Source: Typha latifolia
Lineage: Eukaryota > Streptophyta > Magnoliopsida > Poales > Typhaceae
Assembly: GCA_019914945.1 (NCBI GenBank)
Contig: CM034111.1
Coordinates: 1,984,001-2,048,000 of the forward strand
Length of the DNA: 64,000 bases
Reading direction: 5' to 3'
Within the stretch, counting starts at the first letter, position 1. Every line of letters begins with the position of its first letter. The position numbers were made by a program, and so were the translations under genes. Under the pieces are notes generated by a model, which saw only the letters and a program-made list of their open reading frames with translations, did no database searches and was not told where the DNA came from. This document shows, piece by piece, positions 1 to 12,308 of the stretch.

Positions 1-2144
1 GTCGGGCTCCAAGCTTAGCGATCAATTCTAAGATGAAAATTAATTAAGAATGTCCCAGTTAAATTATTATTTATTATTAGAATTTGAACAAAAAAAAATT
101 CATATTATATGAGCCTCCTTAATTATTTGAGTATAAATCGGCTTAATTATGTCTCTTGTTATAATGCATGTATCAAGACCTATTTTACTAAGACAAAACT
201 TGGCTTCTTCCTAATGATATCTTCATATAACAATCTCTCCGCCAAACCTATGGAGTAGGGTGAGTAAAACAAAAATTTACAAATATTCAAATGAAGCAAA
301 TGAAGACTTCATCATAAACTCCCAAAGTCTCCTTTTTTTTCCAAAGTTTTGAAGAAAAATCCTGGACTAAATCTTATCACTTAGAAGTAAACAGGCAGCC
401 AGAATCTTTCTCTTAGATATGCAACTCCCAGTAAATTGTGCCCACTGGCATTGGGAGAATGCAAAAGGACTTAGATTGGCCTTGAATAGTTTGAGATATA
501 AAACAACAAATGGATTCTCACTTGATCTCATTTTGTCTTCTCTTCAACTACACTACACTCTTTGTAATTAAGTTTTTTTAACTCACATGTAGATTTACTC
601 TTTCACATGTACTAGATTTCAGGGGAGACAAAATCTAGATGTGGCCATCTAACTAGATATATGTGATCATACCTATGCCCATGTATAGAGACAAAGAACC
701 TAATGTCAGGAGCAATGGATGCATATATCTTAATGTCTGGTAGTGCACTCAAGTCAATGGTTGTGTTCTTGAACGAAATTATAAATAGGGAACAGCCATA
801 CTTTGCTAGATTCTCTCGGATATATAGATGGGATTTGCTTGTGGAACGAGAGGGAAGAGGTGCATGAATGCGTACCAGAGCATAGGGATGGAGATGGAAG
901 TATTCATAGGTAAAGTAGTAAGAATAGAGGGAAGTTTTGAAGGATTAAATTTGGAGAGAAGTCGGCAGGAGACACTGCAGCATACTGGATTTTTATAATC
1001 TGTTTGCCTGTTTGTTTGTTTGTTTGTTTGTTTGTTTGTTGTTTAAATCCCTGCACATTGAACACGGACCAACTAAATGGCAGGAATTGTTGCTATCTGT
1101 TGCAAAATAGAGTTCTCACTTGCTCCAAGAATTGGTCTCAATGTTAAATATCAAATGAACAGAAAAAACCTTTAGATCAAAGACCAATTATATAATTTAT
1201 ACCGTATTACTTAAGAACTACCTTACAAGATTATGATGTTAGATGAGTGAAAATTTTATATTTTAAATAACAAATAGATTTGATAGTATTCGAACTCCAA
1301 ATCTCTACTATGATACTACGATAATTCACTATCTATTTTAAAATCTTAAGTTATAAAGATATGTAATTTTTTTATTTTATATTCTAGTATTAGAATAAAT
1401 ATTGAAAAAGTTTGTTCTTTACCGAAGCCCAGAGGAAAAAAAAAAACTTTTTCTTAGAGGTTTCAATTTTATCCCAGAGATATCTGAGGTTATTATAATA
1501 TCGAACAAGTTCCCCATTCTATTTTTCCATCTTTTTAACTGAAGATTTTACCGTGCAATTCAATCAGCATTCAAGGACAAATATACAGTTTGACAGATCG
1601 ATGTACTTTTATACCATCACCAACTATCAATGGCTGAGGAACAGAAGCATGTCATGGATTAGGAATTGCCAGTACGATCATGTTTGATTTCTGGAAGTCT
1701 TTTGCTGAGAATATGTTCTGATTCTGAGAAATAATCTGTCAGATCGCTGAGCAATCCACTCAGCTTCCAAATTATTAACAACAAGTAAATCATCTGCAAT
1801 TTGTTCAACCTGAATGATGGATTGATGGCTTCCATTATTAACTCAGAAAAAAGATTATATGCAAGAAACACTCATCAGTGCATTTCTCCAACGACTATTC
1901 CTGATGGGAAGATTTTGATATTTTATGTTTAACAATCAATTCATACTCGTAGATTGCTTAAAACTAAATTTAACACAAGATAGAAGATCTACACTGAGGG
2001 TAATAATCAACTGTGCTTAACAAGAATTTACAGCAAATTTGTCTTGACAAAAACCATAAACATAAATGAACATGGAAATGGTGTGTTAATGAAGCATTTC
2101 GAATTGAAAGCTCGGGAAGGCTTCCTAATCATGCTGTGGAAGTA
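1..2144. other. AT-rich intergenic sequence, no gene seen
   Basis: No reading frame here has a recognisable domain or codon pattern. The stretch is AT-rich and contains a (TTTG)n tract near 1010-1040. The short frames at 1659-1871 and 2028-2255 read as random low-complexity peptides. Nothing else can be supported. Confidence 0.6.
1010..1040. repeat. (TTTG)n microsatellite
   Basis: About seven to eight uninterrupted copies of the four-base unit TTTG are visible, embedded in AT-rich intergenic DNA. No gene is nearby. Confidence 0.9.
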
Positions 2145-2345
2145 TTGAGACAAATTAATCAAAGACCAACTTATGAATTTGGCAACACTATCGTACCCTT
2201 GATGCAAGAGAGCCACGAATTTATTCTCTAATCCACCATTTAATTTTATTGTCAAAAAAGAAAAAGATCTAAACGAATAAAAGAATTATCACTAATCATC
2301 GATATAAATATCCACACCCAAAAAAAGAACCCATTTCACCCAATC

Positions 2346-3272
2346 TCACACCAAGGTGGAGCAAGCCGACGTTGACGGGTCAAACAGGGCCGGGACCACG
2401 TACTTCCTCCCATGGGCCCCATTCGCGTTGTAGCTCGCTCCCGTGTTCGGGTCCAACAGCAGATCCCCAGCGTACCCCGGGTAGGCCCCCTTCCCGTACA
2501 CACCCGGGCACGCCGTCGCGGCCTCTAAGGGCGCCTCCTTCGGCCCCTGGAAGTAGCCGTCGCCGAACGGATTCGTCACCGTTCCCGCCATCATGCTCGC
2601 GAGGTTGATCACCATGCCGTCGACCCCGACGTCGCCGTTAGGCGCCACTAGCGGCGAGCTCTGCGGGCCGTAGATGGGCTGGTGGAAGGGCCACGCGCAC
2701 TGGCCCGGGCACTGGGTCGCCGAGTTGCCCACCCAGATGTACGCCGTACCGGTCTTCCGGTCGGATCCGTGCAGGCCACACCGGCTAAGGCAGAAGCCCT
2801 CCACCGACACGTCGTCTGCCGTGAAGACCAACGCGATGCCTCCTTTCTTGGGCCGGGCCGTGGATGCCAGCGTAGATATCTGGGCCTGGGTAAGGGACTT
2901 GCCCAGAGAGTACTTGTCGTCCGAGACTTGGTTGGCCAATAGGATTTGGGTCTTCACTGGGCCATTCTTCTTGGTCTTGGATACGTAAAGTTGGTCAATG
3001 GTGCTCCACCATTGATACACCGATGGGTTCGCAGCTTTAGGAGTGGTGGAGGTGAGGGAGAGGAGGAAGTCTGAGATGATGGACTTCTGGGTGGGGGTGA
3101 AGCGGCCGTACCAGAGGATGGAGATGGGGATGTCTCCTTGGAGAACTGGGCCATTGTGGTATGTAAGCAGATTAGATTGTGGTCGAACCAAAGACGTTAG
3201 CTTTCTCGACCCCATGGAGAGTGGAGCTAAGCTCATGGCAAGTACTACTAGTAATAATTTGAAAGAAGCCAT
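2346..3272 (-). CDS. EXL: EXORDIUM-like (PHI-1 family) secreted protein, copy 1
   Basis: An intronless 308-residue protein of the plant EXORDIUM/phosphate-induced-1 family, the family's usual length. A hydrophobic signal peptide covers about residues 1-21. It is followed by the family landmarks: the [10 protein letters not shown] start of the mature region, ILWYGRF near residue 54, [33 protein letters not shown] and a final CSTLV. The family acts in the apoplast and is linked to brassinosteroid-promoted and carbon-limited growth; its biochemical activity is not known. It lies head-to-tail with copy 2, from which it differs at about a dozen residues. The start is the first ATG after a TATA box at 3349-3360 and lies directly before the signal peptide. 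The 3' half of the reading frame is much more GC-rich than the 5' part. Family assignment is very secure; the matching Arabidopsis paralogue is not. Confidence 0.95.
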   Translation of the reverse strand: MASFKLLLVVLAMSLAPLSMGSRKLTSLVRPQSNLLTYHNGPVLQGDIPISILWYGRFTPTQKSIISDFLLSLTSTTPKAANPSVYQWWSTIDQLYVSKTKKNGPVKTQILLANQVSDDKYSLGKSLTQAQISTLASTARPKKGGIALVFTADDVSVEGFCLSRCGLHGSDRKTGTAYIWVGNSATQCPGQCAWPFHQPIYGPQSSPLVAPNGDVGVDGMVINLASMMAGTVTNPFGDGYFQGPKEAPLEAATACPGVYGKGAYPGYAGDLLLDPNTGASYNANGAHGRKYVVPALFDPSTSACSTLV

Positions 3273-3348
3273 TTTGGAGCAAATGGAGGAAGGCGAGAAG
3301 GAGATGTAGAGAAGTTGTTGGTGTGGAAGAAGGGAAGGGAAGGGAAGG

Positions 3349-3360
3349 GTATATATACAT
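3349..3360 (-). promoter_or_regulatory. TATA box of EXL copy 1
   Basis: A TATATATAC-type box on the minus strand lies about 77 bases before the start codon. A run of GGGAA repeats lies between it and the ATG. In copy 2 the same position holds a long (AT)n tract. Confidence 0.7.
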
Positions 3361-6158
3361 ATAGAGATATGAAGGGGTCGACTAAGTTTCCTGTGAGCTT
3401 CCTTCTGGTACTATTTTTAGTTTCGAAAGTGACACTAAGGAAGCAGCTGTCTTTTTACTGCGTGGATAGATCTGAGAGGAAGTCAAAGGATGGACGCTGA
3501 TTTAATTAATGAAAAAGTGTTGGATCGCGTACATGCAGGTGAGGAAGGTTCTTATGAGCTGGAAAGGTCCTTCGTATGCATTGGTTTGGTGTAGGAGTAG
3601 GAGTAGGACTCTCCTACTGTTTCAAAGACATATATTGAGTCTCTCTTACTCTAATACCATGGGCCATGGGCCATGGCCCATGCATCGCATATTCCCATCT
3701 CCAGCATTCATCACTAATAGGCCAGTTCTATATCATTCTATATGTTACTAAAGGAGCAATGCTGAGGGGACTTCCATACCTATCCTCTGTATCATGTCCC
3801 GTTGCCCGGTTCCAATTTACTAAATTATTCCTAGCATTTTTAAATTCGTATGTATTTCTATAAGAAAATTAAATTAAGTCTTTTTACATTCTCATTAACT
3901 ACTAATAAGGAGTTTGGACCACATCGGGTCTAAGTCATTAACTTTGAAGTACATCAAATAAGTAAACTTCGAGCGGAATCACAAGAGAGGCTAAACTATA
4001 TTTTAATCTATTTTTAATTACAAATAAATATGTTGCAATTCGAACTTAGTACCTTTTGTATTATGTTAACTCGTCATTATCTCGGAATAATGAACAGTTT
4101 TGATCCTCTGCATAGTAACACAATTGTAATACTTTTAACGAAAATGATACTACATTATATTTATATGGTTTGATATCAAAGAAAATCTAAGCAATCTTGA
4201 ACTATCCAATCCTAGTGTTGAAGATCCCAAATTTTTTATTTTAGAAAAAGAATCCATGGACGAACGTTATTTATCTCCTTACACAGATACATAATACAGC
4301 GGGATATACAAAAAAAAATGAAGAAAATGGGCAATAGCTATAGAACAAGCTCTAAACTTAGCTACACATGTTGTCCCGACATTAATAGAACAAGGATCAA
4401 ACCTCAAGAGCATACAAAAGATTAACAAAAGACACAAGACACAAGTAAGAGAAAGCCTACACTCGACCACCGCAAATATCAATCTAATAAGAAAAAGAAA
4501 CAAAAATAACAAGCAAAGGTGGTTGCATGGAAGAGTCAATAATGTCATCACAAAATATGTCATGCTAGAACCCGAAGAGCCTCTCACATCTAAACATGAC
4601 AAGGAGAGAAACGACTAACAAAAAACTCTAAGTCCCTCAAGTCACCCACCATAGCGACCCTAAATATTGAACAAAGCTTTGCATAGCTGAAGCCGACTGG
4701 GAGCCAAGGAGGACCAAGCATAGCCTTAAACCTATCTAGCCACACTAGCCATGGGCTGATGAGTACCAAAGGAGGGCGTAGAGGCCTTGCCTTCCTCAAT
4801 GACTCACATCATTAGCTAGTGAGAGGGCTATGGCACGTCAAGGAAGAGGAGAAGATGAGGCAGAGACTAGGAGAGAGGATACTGATTAAGAGAGGGGGAG
4901 ACAGAAAAGTGGCACTATCGATGACACTTGGGAGATAAGGAATGGAAACCTTAGCATAAAAAATGGAGAAGAGGAAAAGGCCCTTAACCTCTCTTTTTTC
5001 CTTGCATATCTTGTTTTCACTGTTTCTTTTTAACACGCCCAGTTCATTTTATAACTTAATATAATACTAATACTATATGCATGCGTTTGAAAGTGATTTC
5101 CAGATATAAGTTATTGCCTGGGTCAACGGGTCATAAGAAAATTTTAAATTCTCTAAAAAATTTGCCTAGTCTTAGGAAAGAATTTCTATATAAATTATTT
5201 TTCAGTTCACCGACTTACAAATATAAGTCGGCGACTGCATCAATGACTTATTATTAAATTATATAAAAAAATTTCACGCATACTTGATAATTATTTCAGA
5301 GAATTTGAAATTTTAAATATTAGTAGTTGACTAGATTTGGGACATATATTTAGAAGTCGCTCACTAGATGAGCAATTTCTAAAAACATATAGCGTCGTAT
5401 TTAAGTTTTAAAATGTAGTATACACCTACAATAAATATGGTGTTGGGCTACAGGGGCTAGTTTGATCAAAACCTCTTATTTCTTTCTAACTGGATTCATA
5501 GATTCCATCAGCAAGATGAAGATATATGAATGCATGCTCTTGGATGCCTACCTACTATACAATACTACTAGACAGTAGATATGCCATCTTCCTAAGTTAA
5601 CACCAATGACACAACTTTGCATGATTGGTGGTTAATAATTTTCAACATGAATCCTGAGAGGAGACATATGAACATAAAATAACAGAGAATCTTTCAAATT
5701 TTTATCATCACTCGGGATCTAAATATATAGTTTAACTATTAAACTTTCCCTAGGTCAATTCTTAACACCTTAATCAAGGGTCATTCGTGCATGCATGTCA
5801 GTAGTTAGAGCCCTTAATTTATAAATGAATGCTCCTTGTGAGAATAAAAGGTCGACGAAGACATCCAAGAGACACGGCGAATACAGCTTTTGAAACTAAA
5901 CCCTGCTCCATTGTCACTAGATAACAAGATGACATAAAAGAGTCTTTGAGAGATAGGCAAAGCTAAGTGTTCTTTTCAAGCTAATCTCCTTCTTTATTAG
6001 TGTAAAGTCTATGTCAGTATCATAAGAGTAGGATCATACATCATCTAGAAGTTTTTCTCTCTTTTCTTTTCTTTTTTTTCTTTTTTTAAACAAAAGCTGA
6101 CATTAAAAAGAAAAATGGGGTAGAAAATACATCATCACCAAATGAATTAACGACCAAA

Positions 6159-6195
<37 letters not shown>

Positions 6196-6443
6196 TAAAA
6201 CAATTAGAATCAGCAGCTTACATCCCAATGAGTTCTCCTTAATCCAAAGATACAAGATAATTATGAATTGTAAAGTCCACTACCCCAAGGTTAAAATCTA
6301 GAGTTTTCTCATTAACTTTGATGTGGTATGGGGGATAAAACAGTTCGATTAATCATTTAAGGGTACGTAATTGCATTTTCTTCTTCCATTTTTGGTCTTT
6401 AGGACCCACTATCTTACATTTGCCTAAAGGATTACGAACTTTA
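3361..6443. other. Intergenic sequence between EXL copies 1 and 2
   Basis: It holds the 5' flank of copy 1, about 1.2 kb present only in unit A (about 4200-5475) and the distal duplicated block. The unit A insert has a moderately GC-rich core around 4560-5000 with purine-rich tracts and no coding potential I can recognise. It may be a mobile-element fragment but shows no diagnostic ends. A (TA)n(GA)n tract lies at 6159-6195. Confidence 0.5.
6159..6195. repeat. Compound (TA)n(GA)n microsatellite
   Basis: A TA dinucleotide run passes directly into a GA dinucleotide run in intergenic DNA near the end of unit A. Confidence 0.9.
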
Positions 6444-6641
6444 GTGAGACAAATTAATCAAAAGACCAACTTATGAATTTGGCAACACTATCGAACCGTT
6501 AACGCAAAAGAGAATTATATTATAATCGACCAATCAATGTTTATTGCTAAGAAGTATGAATTAACGAATAAATGAATTACAGTGTCACTAATAACCGATA
6601 TAAATATCCACACCCAAAAAAAGAACCCATTTCGCCCAATC

Positions 6642-7568
6642 TCACACCAAGGTGGAGCAAGCCGACGTTGACGGGTCAAACAGGGCCGGGACCACGTACT
6701 TCCTCCCGTGGGCCCCATTCGCGTTGTAGCTCGCTCCCGTGTTCGGGTCCAACAGCAGATCCCCAGCGTACCCCGGGTAGGCCCCCTTCCCGTACACACC
6801 CGGGCACGCCGTCGCGGCCTCTAACGGCGCCTCCTTCGGCCCCTGGAAGTAGCCGTCGCCGAAAGGATTCGTCACGGTTCCCGCCATCATACTCGCGAGG
6901 TTGATCACCATGCCGTCGACCCCGACGTCGCCGTTAGGCGCCACTAGCGGCGGGCTCTGCGGGCCGTAGATGGGCTGGTGGAAGGGCCACGCGCACTGGC
7001 CCGGGCACTGGGTCGCCGAGTTGCCCACCCAGATGTACGCCGTACCGGCCTTCCGGTCGGATCCGTGCAGGCCACACCGGCTAAGGCAGAAGCCCTCCAC
7101 CGACACGTCGTCTGCCGTGAAGACCAACGCGATGCCTCCTTTCTTGGGCCGGGCCGTGGATGCCAGCGTAGATATCTGGGCCTGGGTAAGGGACTTGCCC
7201 AGAGAGTACTTGTCGTCCGAGACTTGGTTGGCCAATAAGATTTGGGTCTTCACTGGTCCATTCTTCTTGGTCCTAGATAAGTAAAGCTCGTCAATGGTGC
7301 TCCACCATTGATACACCGATGGGTTCGCAACTTTAGGAGTGGTGGAGGTGAGGGAGAGGAGGAAGTCGGAGATGATGGACTTCTGGGTGGGGGTGAAGTG
7401 GCCGTACCAGAGGATGGAGATGAGGATGTCTCCTTGGAGGACTGGGCCATTGTGGTATGTAAGCAGGTTCGGCTGTGGTTGAACCAAGGATGTTAGCTTT
7501 CGCGACCCCATGGAGAGTGGGGCTAAGCTCATGACAAGTACTACTAGTAGCAATTTGGAAGAAGCCAT
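6642..7568 (-). CDS. EXL: EXORDIUM-like (PHI-1 family) secreted protein, copy 2
   Basis: An intronless 308-residue protein, about 96% identical to copy 1. It has the same signal peptide region (about residues 1-21), the same cysteine pattern and the same CSTLV end. The start at 7568 is chosen because it lies directly before the hydrophobic signal peptide and matches copy 1. The frame stays open for another 98 codons upstream, but that part reads through a microsatellite as alternating Tyr-Ile and lies across the expected TATA position, so it is unlikely to be translated. One oddity is that the ILWYGRF motif reads ILWYGHF: the other four copies have Arg or Lys at this position. Proline 49 is also replaced by Leu. 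Predicted to be secreted to the apoplast like its neighbours. Confidence 0.95.
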   Translation of the reverse strand: MASSKLLLVVLVMSLAPLSMGSRKLTSLVQPQPNLLTYHNGPVLQGDILISILWYGHFTPTQKSIISDFLLSLTSTTPKVANPSVYQWWSTIDELYLSRTKKNGPVKTQILLANQVSDDKYSLGKSLTQAQISTLASTARPKKGGIALVFTADDVSVEGFCLSRCGLHGSDRKAGTAYIWVGNSATQCPGQCAWPFHQPIYGPQSPPLVAPNGDVGVDGMVINLASMMAGTVTNPFGDGYFQGPKEAPLEAATACPGVYGKGAYPGYAGDLLLDPNTGASYNANGAHGRKYVVPALFDPSTSACSTLV

Positions 7569-7636
7569 TTTGGAGAAAATGGAGGGAGGCGAGAAGGAGA
7601 TGTAGAGAAGTTGTTGTGGGTTATGGTGTGGAAGAA

Positions 7637-7638
<2 letters not shown>

Positions 7639-7690
<52 letters not shown>
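7639..7690 (-). repeat. (AT)n microsatellite at the TATA position of EXL copy 2
   Basis: About 25 AT dinucleotides occupy the position that in copy 1 carries an ordinary short TATA box. The near end is about 71 bases from the start codon, so the tract itself probably supplies the TATA element. Length changes here could shift or multiply the transcription start. Confidence 0.85.
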
Positions 7691-7692
<2 letters not shown>

Positions 7693-8939
7693 GGGATCGA
7701 AGGATGAGGGGAACCAAGTTTCCTGTGAGCTTCCATGTAGTATTTTAGTTTGGAAAGTGACATTAAGGAAGCAGCTGTCTTCTTACTACGTGGATAGATT
7801 GGAGTCGAAGTCAAAGGATGGACGCGGATTTCATTAATGGGCAGGTGTTGGATCGCATCCATGCAGGTGAGGAAGTTTCTTATGAGCTGGAAAGGTCCTC
7901 CATACGCATTGGTTTGGTGTCGGAGTAGGACTCTACTACTGTTTCAAAGACATAATATATTGAGTCACTCTTACTCTAATGCCATGGCCCATGCATTGCA
8001 TCTCCATTCACCGATCCTACGGCTGCGCCCTTAGTTTTGGGGTCATCTTAATGTCCATATGCCAGTTCTAGATCATTCTAAATGTTCTAAAGAGCAATGC
8101 TGAGGGGCCTTTTAATGTTATCTTTTGTATGCCCTATATAACAAGGAAGAGTGGAATAAATGGGAGTGTAAATTATCACTTATACTTTTATGATTTGCTA
8201 TGATTTCAACTCGGTAGCTTTTACAATGTAATTACAACTATTTTTTCTAATTCACAAAATTGTGCTGTTGAAAATTAAGTACATATATTTTTTTTATAGT
8301 CAATACATATTTTATTATAATTAAATATACAGTAGAGCCTTTTATCGACAATTGGAAAAACAAAATGCTTTAAAGTTGTTGCTTGGTAGGTTTCAAACTT
8401 AGCATTTGAACCTAGCAATCCTATGGTCTACACCAAAGTTACAATTTATAAATTTATATAATTGACAATATTTTCTAAAATATAAAAATTGTATGAATGT
8501 CTAGAATCATTATATAAATATAGAACAAGTTTTTACCAAGGAAATCAAAGAGAAAAGGACAAGATTTCAAGATGTATTTCTAATCGGGAAGAAAGCAATC
8601 TTAACCATGTTTTTAGGATGTGGTTCAAACCACTTTCAAAGTGGTTCAAGGAGAATTAGAGATTTTTTTTATTAACAAGCCTTATAAGAATAGTTCTTCC
8701 AGCAAAATTAGTTTTGGTAAACAGTATCCAATTAATGATATTTTTTAATGGTGAATAGTGCGTTTGAATACGCTTACTAATTATTATTTCTCTGGCAATT
8801 TCATGGATAGTCTTTATAGTCTATTTGAATTCTACATGGAAGAAGTTTATATAAAATTATTTATATTTAGAATTATCTTTATATGCTTATTATTTCAAAA
8901 TTAATTATTGATAGGTTGCAGTGGATTTGATCTCTTAGG

Positions 8940-8940
<1 letters not shown>

Positions 8941-8981
<41 letters not shown>
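8941..8981. repeat. (TA)n microsatellite
   Basis: About 20 TA dinucleotides within the unit B-specific insertion. Confidence 0.9.
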
Positions 8982-8983
<2 letters not shown>

Positions 8984-9971
8984 CACAATTGTTACATAAA
9001 TAACATCCAAATTATGTAAGTAAGTTACTAAATTACTAAACTATTCATAGCATCCTCAAAATATATTTTCACAGAGATGATAATTTTTTATTATTATCAT
9101 TAATAACTAACTAATAGTTATAACTGGACCATATGAAATTTAAGTACATAAAAATAAGTTAAAATAAAGGAAAACCATGTGAGAAGCTAAGTTATACTTC
9201 ACTATCTTTTTAATTACAAATTAAGTACCATCTGTACTATGTTACATCACCATTTTCTCTAAATTAAAAAAAAATGATAAAAACACTTAAAATGGTACTA
9301 CATGATATTTGTAGTTATAGATGTCATTGAGGTTTGCTATCATGGAAATCTATAATATATCTTAATTTTGCCATTTCTTCCAATTGGATCCATAGATTCC
9401 ATCATCAAGAAGAAGATATGTGAATATGACAGCGTCCATGTGGTCCAATCAAAGGACAAATTTTGCTTTATGATGCATGCTGTTGGATTCCTCCCTCTCC
9501 ATAGTCGTAGACTAGTAGATATTGCCATCCTCCTAAGTTAACACCAATGACACAACTTTCCATGATTCGAGGTTAATGATTTCCAACATGAATCCTAAGA
9601 GGAGACATATGGGCATAAAAATATATAACCGAGAATCTTGCAAAAAATCTATCATCATCACTCGGGATGTAAGTATCTAATTAACTCTTAAAGTCAATGG
9701 TTAAGATATCAATCAAAGGTCACTCGTGCATGCATGGTAATAGTTTAGAGGGCCTAATTAAGTTGTATAATTAGCCATGAATGCTCCTCGTGGGAATGGC
9801 AAGTAGACACCCGAGAGACACGCCGAAGTCTTTAGTCAGACCACTCACGTCCTCAAAGGTGATAGCTTTTGAAGCTACAACCTGCTCCACTGTCACTAGA
9901 CAACAAAGATGCCATGAAAGAGTCTTAGAGATGGAGAGAGAGCGAAGTCTTCTTTTCCACCTAATCTTCTT

Positions 9972-10002
9972 TTATTATTATTATTATTAGTAGTAGTAGT
10001 AT
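9972..10002. repeat. (TTA)n(GTA)n trinucleotide tract
   Basis: Runs of TTA pass into runs of GTA near the distal end of unit B. Unit A lacks the expansion at the matching position (about 5995). Confidence 0.75.
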
Positions 10003-12237
10003 AAGGTATAACAGTAGGAGGATGGAGGTCTAGTCGGCAACGAGGTTTTTTTTAATTTTATTTTGTTGATAATTTAAGAGCTTATAAATTAGATACGAGT
10101 GAGACAAAGAGTTTAACTCTCACAAAATACATAAGCACTTAAATATTATCATATACTTGATTGCCTAATCTAAGCTTTAAGTTGTATGTGTATATCGTCC
10201 AATTATTACTCCGAACTAAATGACATCGAGATATTGCTCCAGGTCATTTCATTGTTAATTAGCTAATCCTCCAAGCCAATCGCACAGTCGAGTTACTCGT
10301 AGAAGCTAATCATACTGTCGAGCCATCATTTCTATAACCTCATTGGTCATAGAAAAAGATACCTAATAACTTTACAAAAGTCGGTAGACAATCTAAGTTA
10401 AAAGAAAATAACAAGTTATATCTTAACTCTTATTGTTTGTCTAAATTTATTTTACCTATCTATAGGTTTATTTGTATTGTTTTATCTTTTTATGATTCTA
10501 TTTTAATTGAAATTATTATTTTTCTTATAATTATTAACTAATCTACCCATCGAATTTGAAGATAATTTTTAGAAACAAAGTTATTAATAATTAAATAAAT
10601 CTGCCAATGCATCTAAAATAATTCTTATCGAATTCTAGATGATAAAAATATACATATGTTCAATATATTTTATCATGTTTTTTTTTTATATAAAATCTTA
10701 TCGATATTATTTTAAATATATTGAAAATTTTATCACTCCTCTGTATCTTTTTCTCCAACAGATATATCAAAATTCGAAATTTAGATTGATAAAATGTAAT
10801 GAAAAATAAATAAATATTACACTATAGCTTAGACCACAAAGTACTTAATTGCTTTAAATTGAAAATAGATAGTGATTTCGTGCAATTAAGCTAAATCATA
10901 GACGGATAAAGCGTAATTAACCTTAACTTTTATTTATAAGAAAGGGAGAAAAAAGGTGACATGCAAAGTCCACTATTTGAAAGATGCAGGTAGTCATTTA
11001 TCGAGTGCTTTGAGCTAACTACCAGTCTACTAGCATGGCTTTCTCTGCTGCATTGGGAACTCATCATCTTTGTCCCTCACCTTAATGCCATTTTAATTTT
11101 TCAATGTACGAGCAATAGTACATATATATATATATATGCTGATATTATATATATGCGTCAAGGATCATTGGATTCTAGCTGTGTCTATTAATGTATCCGT
11201 ACACTAACGAAGATAAGACTGCAGGGGGGGATGTAATGTAATGGTTAGAATAATCGAAAACTAACACAAATAAAAAGCTAATATCTTACATATTTTCTTC
11301 TCATTAAATTTCCCTCATATATTGAGATGGCTGCTGAAATATAATTAATTAAATTAATTAGGTAGGCATCTATTATGCTCCCTAATATCATCCGACGTGT
11401 AAACCTTACCCTCTTGGCTTTTGGGACAGCAAGGCTGAGTAGGGGGCCGGTTGGGGGATAAGAAATCCGGAGACGCCACGAGTTCATCGTGAGGTGGAGG
11501 TCGTACAAGAGCGTCGGAGCGCGGCCTCTTGCATGCCAACAGCTGTCACGCACGGGCTTCCTCTAGAACCAAACCAGCGCCACCCAGCTAAGTCACCCCC
11601 TCCCATTCAAGATTACAAACTTCCAGCTGTCTTCCCATTTTGCCCCTCCTCCTCTCTTCCAACGTTCGTATTTCCACTTCACTGACTTTTTAAAGAACCT
11701 CGACAATCGAGCCCGCTCTTTACCCTCTCCTTTAACTTGCTTTCCCGATATACCCTTCGATGTGAGAGAGCTCCCTCTCTCCCAAGTGTTTTCCCGTTCC
11801 TTCGGAGAAAATATCTACTCTACTCCCTCTCCGAAGCTTTCTTCTTTTTTTTTGTACCGAAGTTAAAAATTTAGTAAGCTAGTAGTATCTGTGCAAAACA
11901 TTAAATGTTTCGACTTTCGAGAGATGTAAAAATAAATAGGAGATTTTAGAAGGATGTGTGTGAAAAAAGAGATCCAGAAAATAAATAAAAAACTCGTGTG
12001 CCTCCCCCCTAGACAATAAAAGGAAAAGGGCATTTTGGTAAAACGATGTGCGGAATACTACAGCTGGAACGAAGAAAAGGGCAGAGCCAGCTGTATGGTG
12101 ACCGTTGAAAGGGCCAGGCACGAACTCTTTACGGGCCCTAAAGCCACCCATATGGGTCCCCTCTCTTCACCTCTGTCTCTTGTGTCACGTCACTTAACAC
12201 TTATAAGCTACTACCTCCCCCTTCTTCACTTTCCCAT

Positions 12238-12245
12238 TATATAAA
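12238..12245 (+). promoter_or_regulatory. TATA box of EXL copy 3
   Basis: TATATAAA lies 64-71 bases before the start codon at 12309. A pyrimidine-rich leader follows. Confidence 0.75.
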
Positions 12246-12308
12246 CCCCACCGCTCCCCTTCTTCTCACTCACCGCTCTCTTCTAAGCTCCTCAAAGCTC
12301 TTCTAACT

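Larger units (their letters stand above)
2145..6050. repeat. Unit A of a ~4.3-kb tandem segmental duplication (EXL copy 1)
   Basis: This segment aligns in order with unit B (about 6445-10025) at an offset of about 4,300 bases. Matching blocks include the sequence just downstream of the gene (from about 2145 and 6445), the whole coding region, the 5' flank (about 3300-3800 versus 7600-8110) and a distal block (about 5480-6050 versus 9370-10025). Unit A carries about 1.2 kb absent from B, between roughly 4200 and 5475. The ends are approximate because they were aligned by eye. Confidence 0.8.
6445..10025. repeat. Unit B of the ~4.3-kb tandem segmental duplication (EXL copy 2)
   Basis: Matches unit A (about 2145-6050) in the same orientation and order. 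Unit B carries about 0.9 kb not present in A, between roughly 8120 and 9020. It includes an (AT)n tract at 8941-8981. It lacks the A-specific insert. The duplication therefore came before at least one insertion or deletion in each copy. Confidence 0.8.
7691..12237. other. Intergenic sequence between EXL copies 2 and 3
   Basis: The first 2.3 kb is the 5' flank of unit B, with a (TA)n tract at 8941-8981 and a trinucleotide tract near 9972-10002. From about 10026 to 11200 it is AT-rich with no gene seen. From about 11380 to 12240 it is more GC-balanced, without a convincing long reading frame, and leads into the promoter of copy 3. Confidence 0.5.

Noticed and set aside
6642..7862. A 406-residue version of EXL copy 2 starting at 7862
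   Set aside because: The extra 98 codons cross the microsatellite at the TATA position and bury the signal peptide; copy 1 supports the start at 7568.
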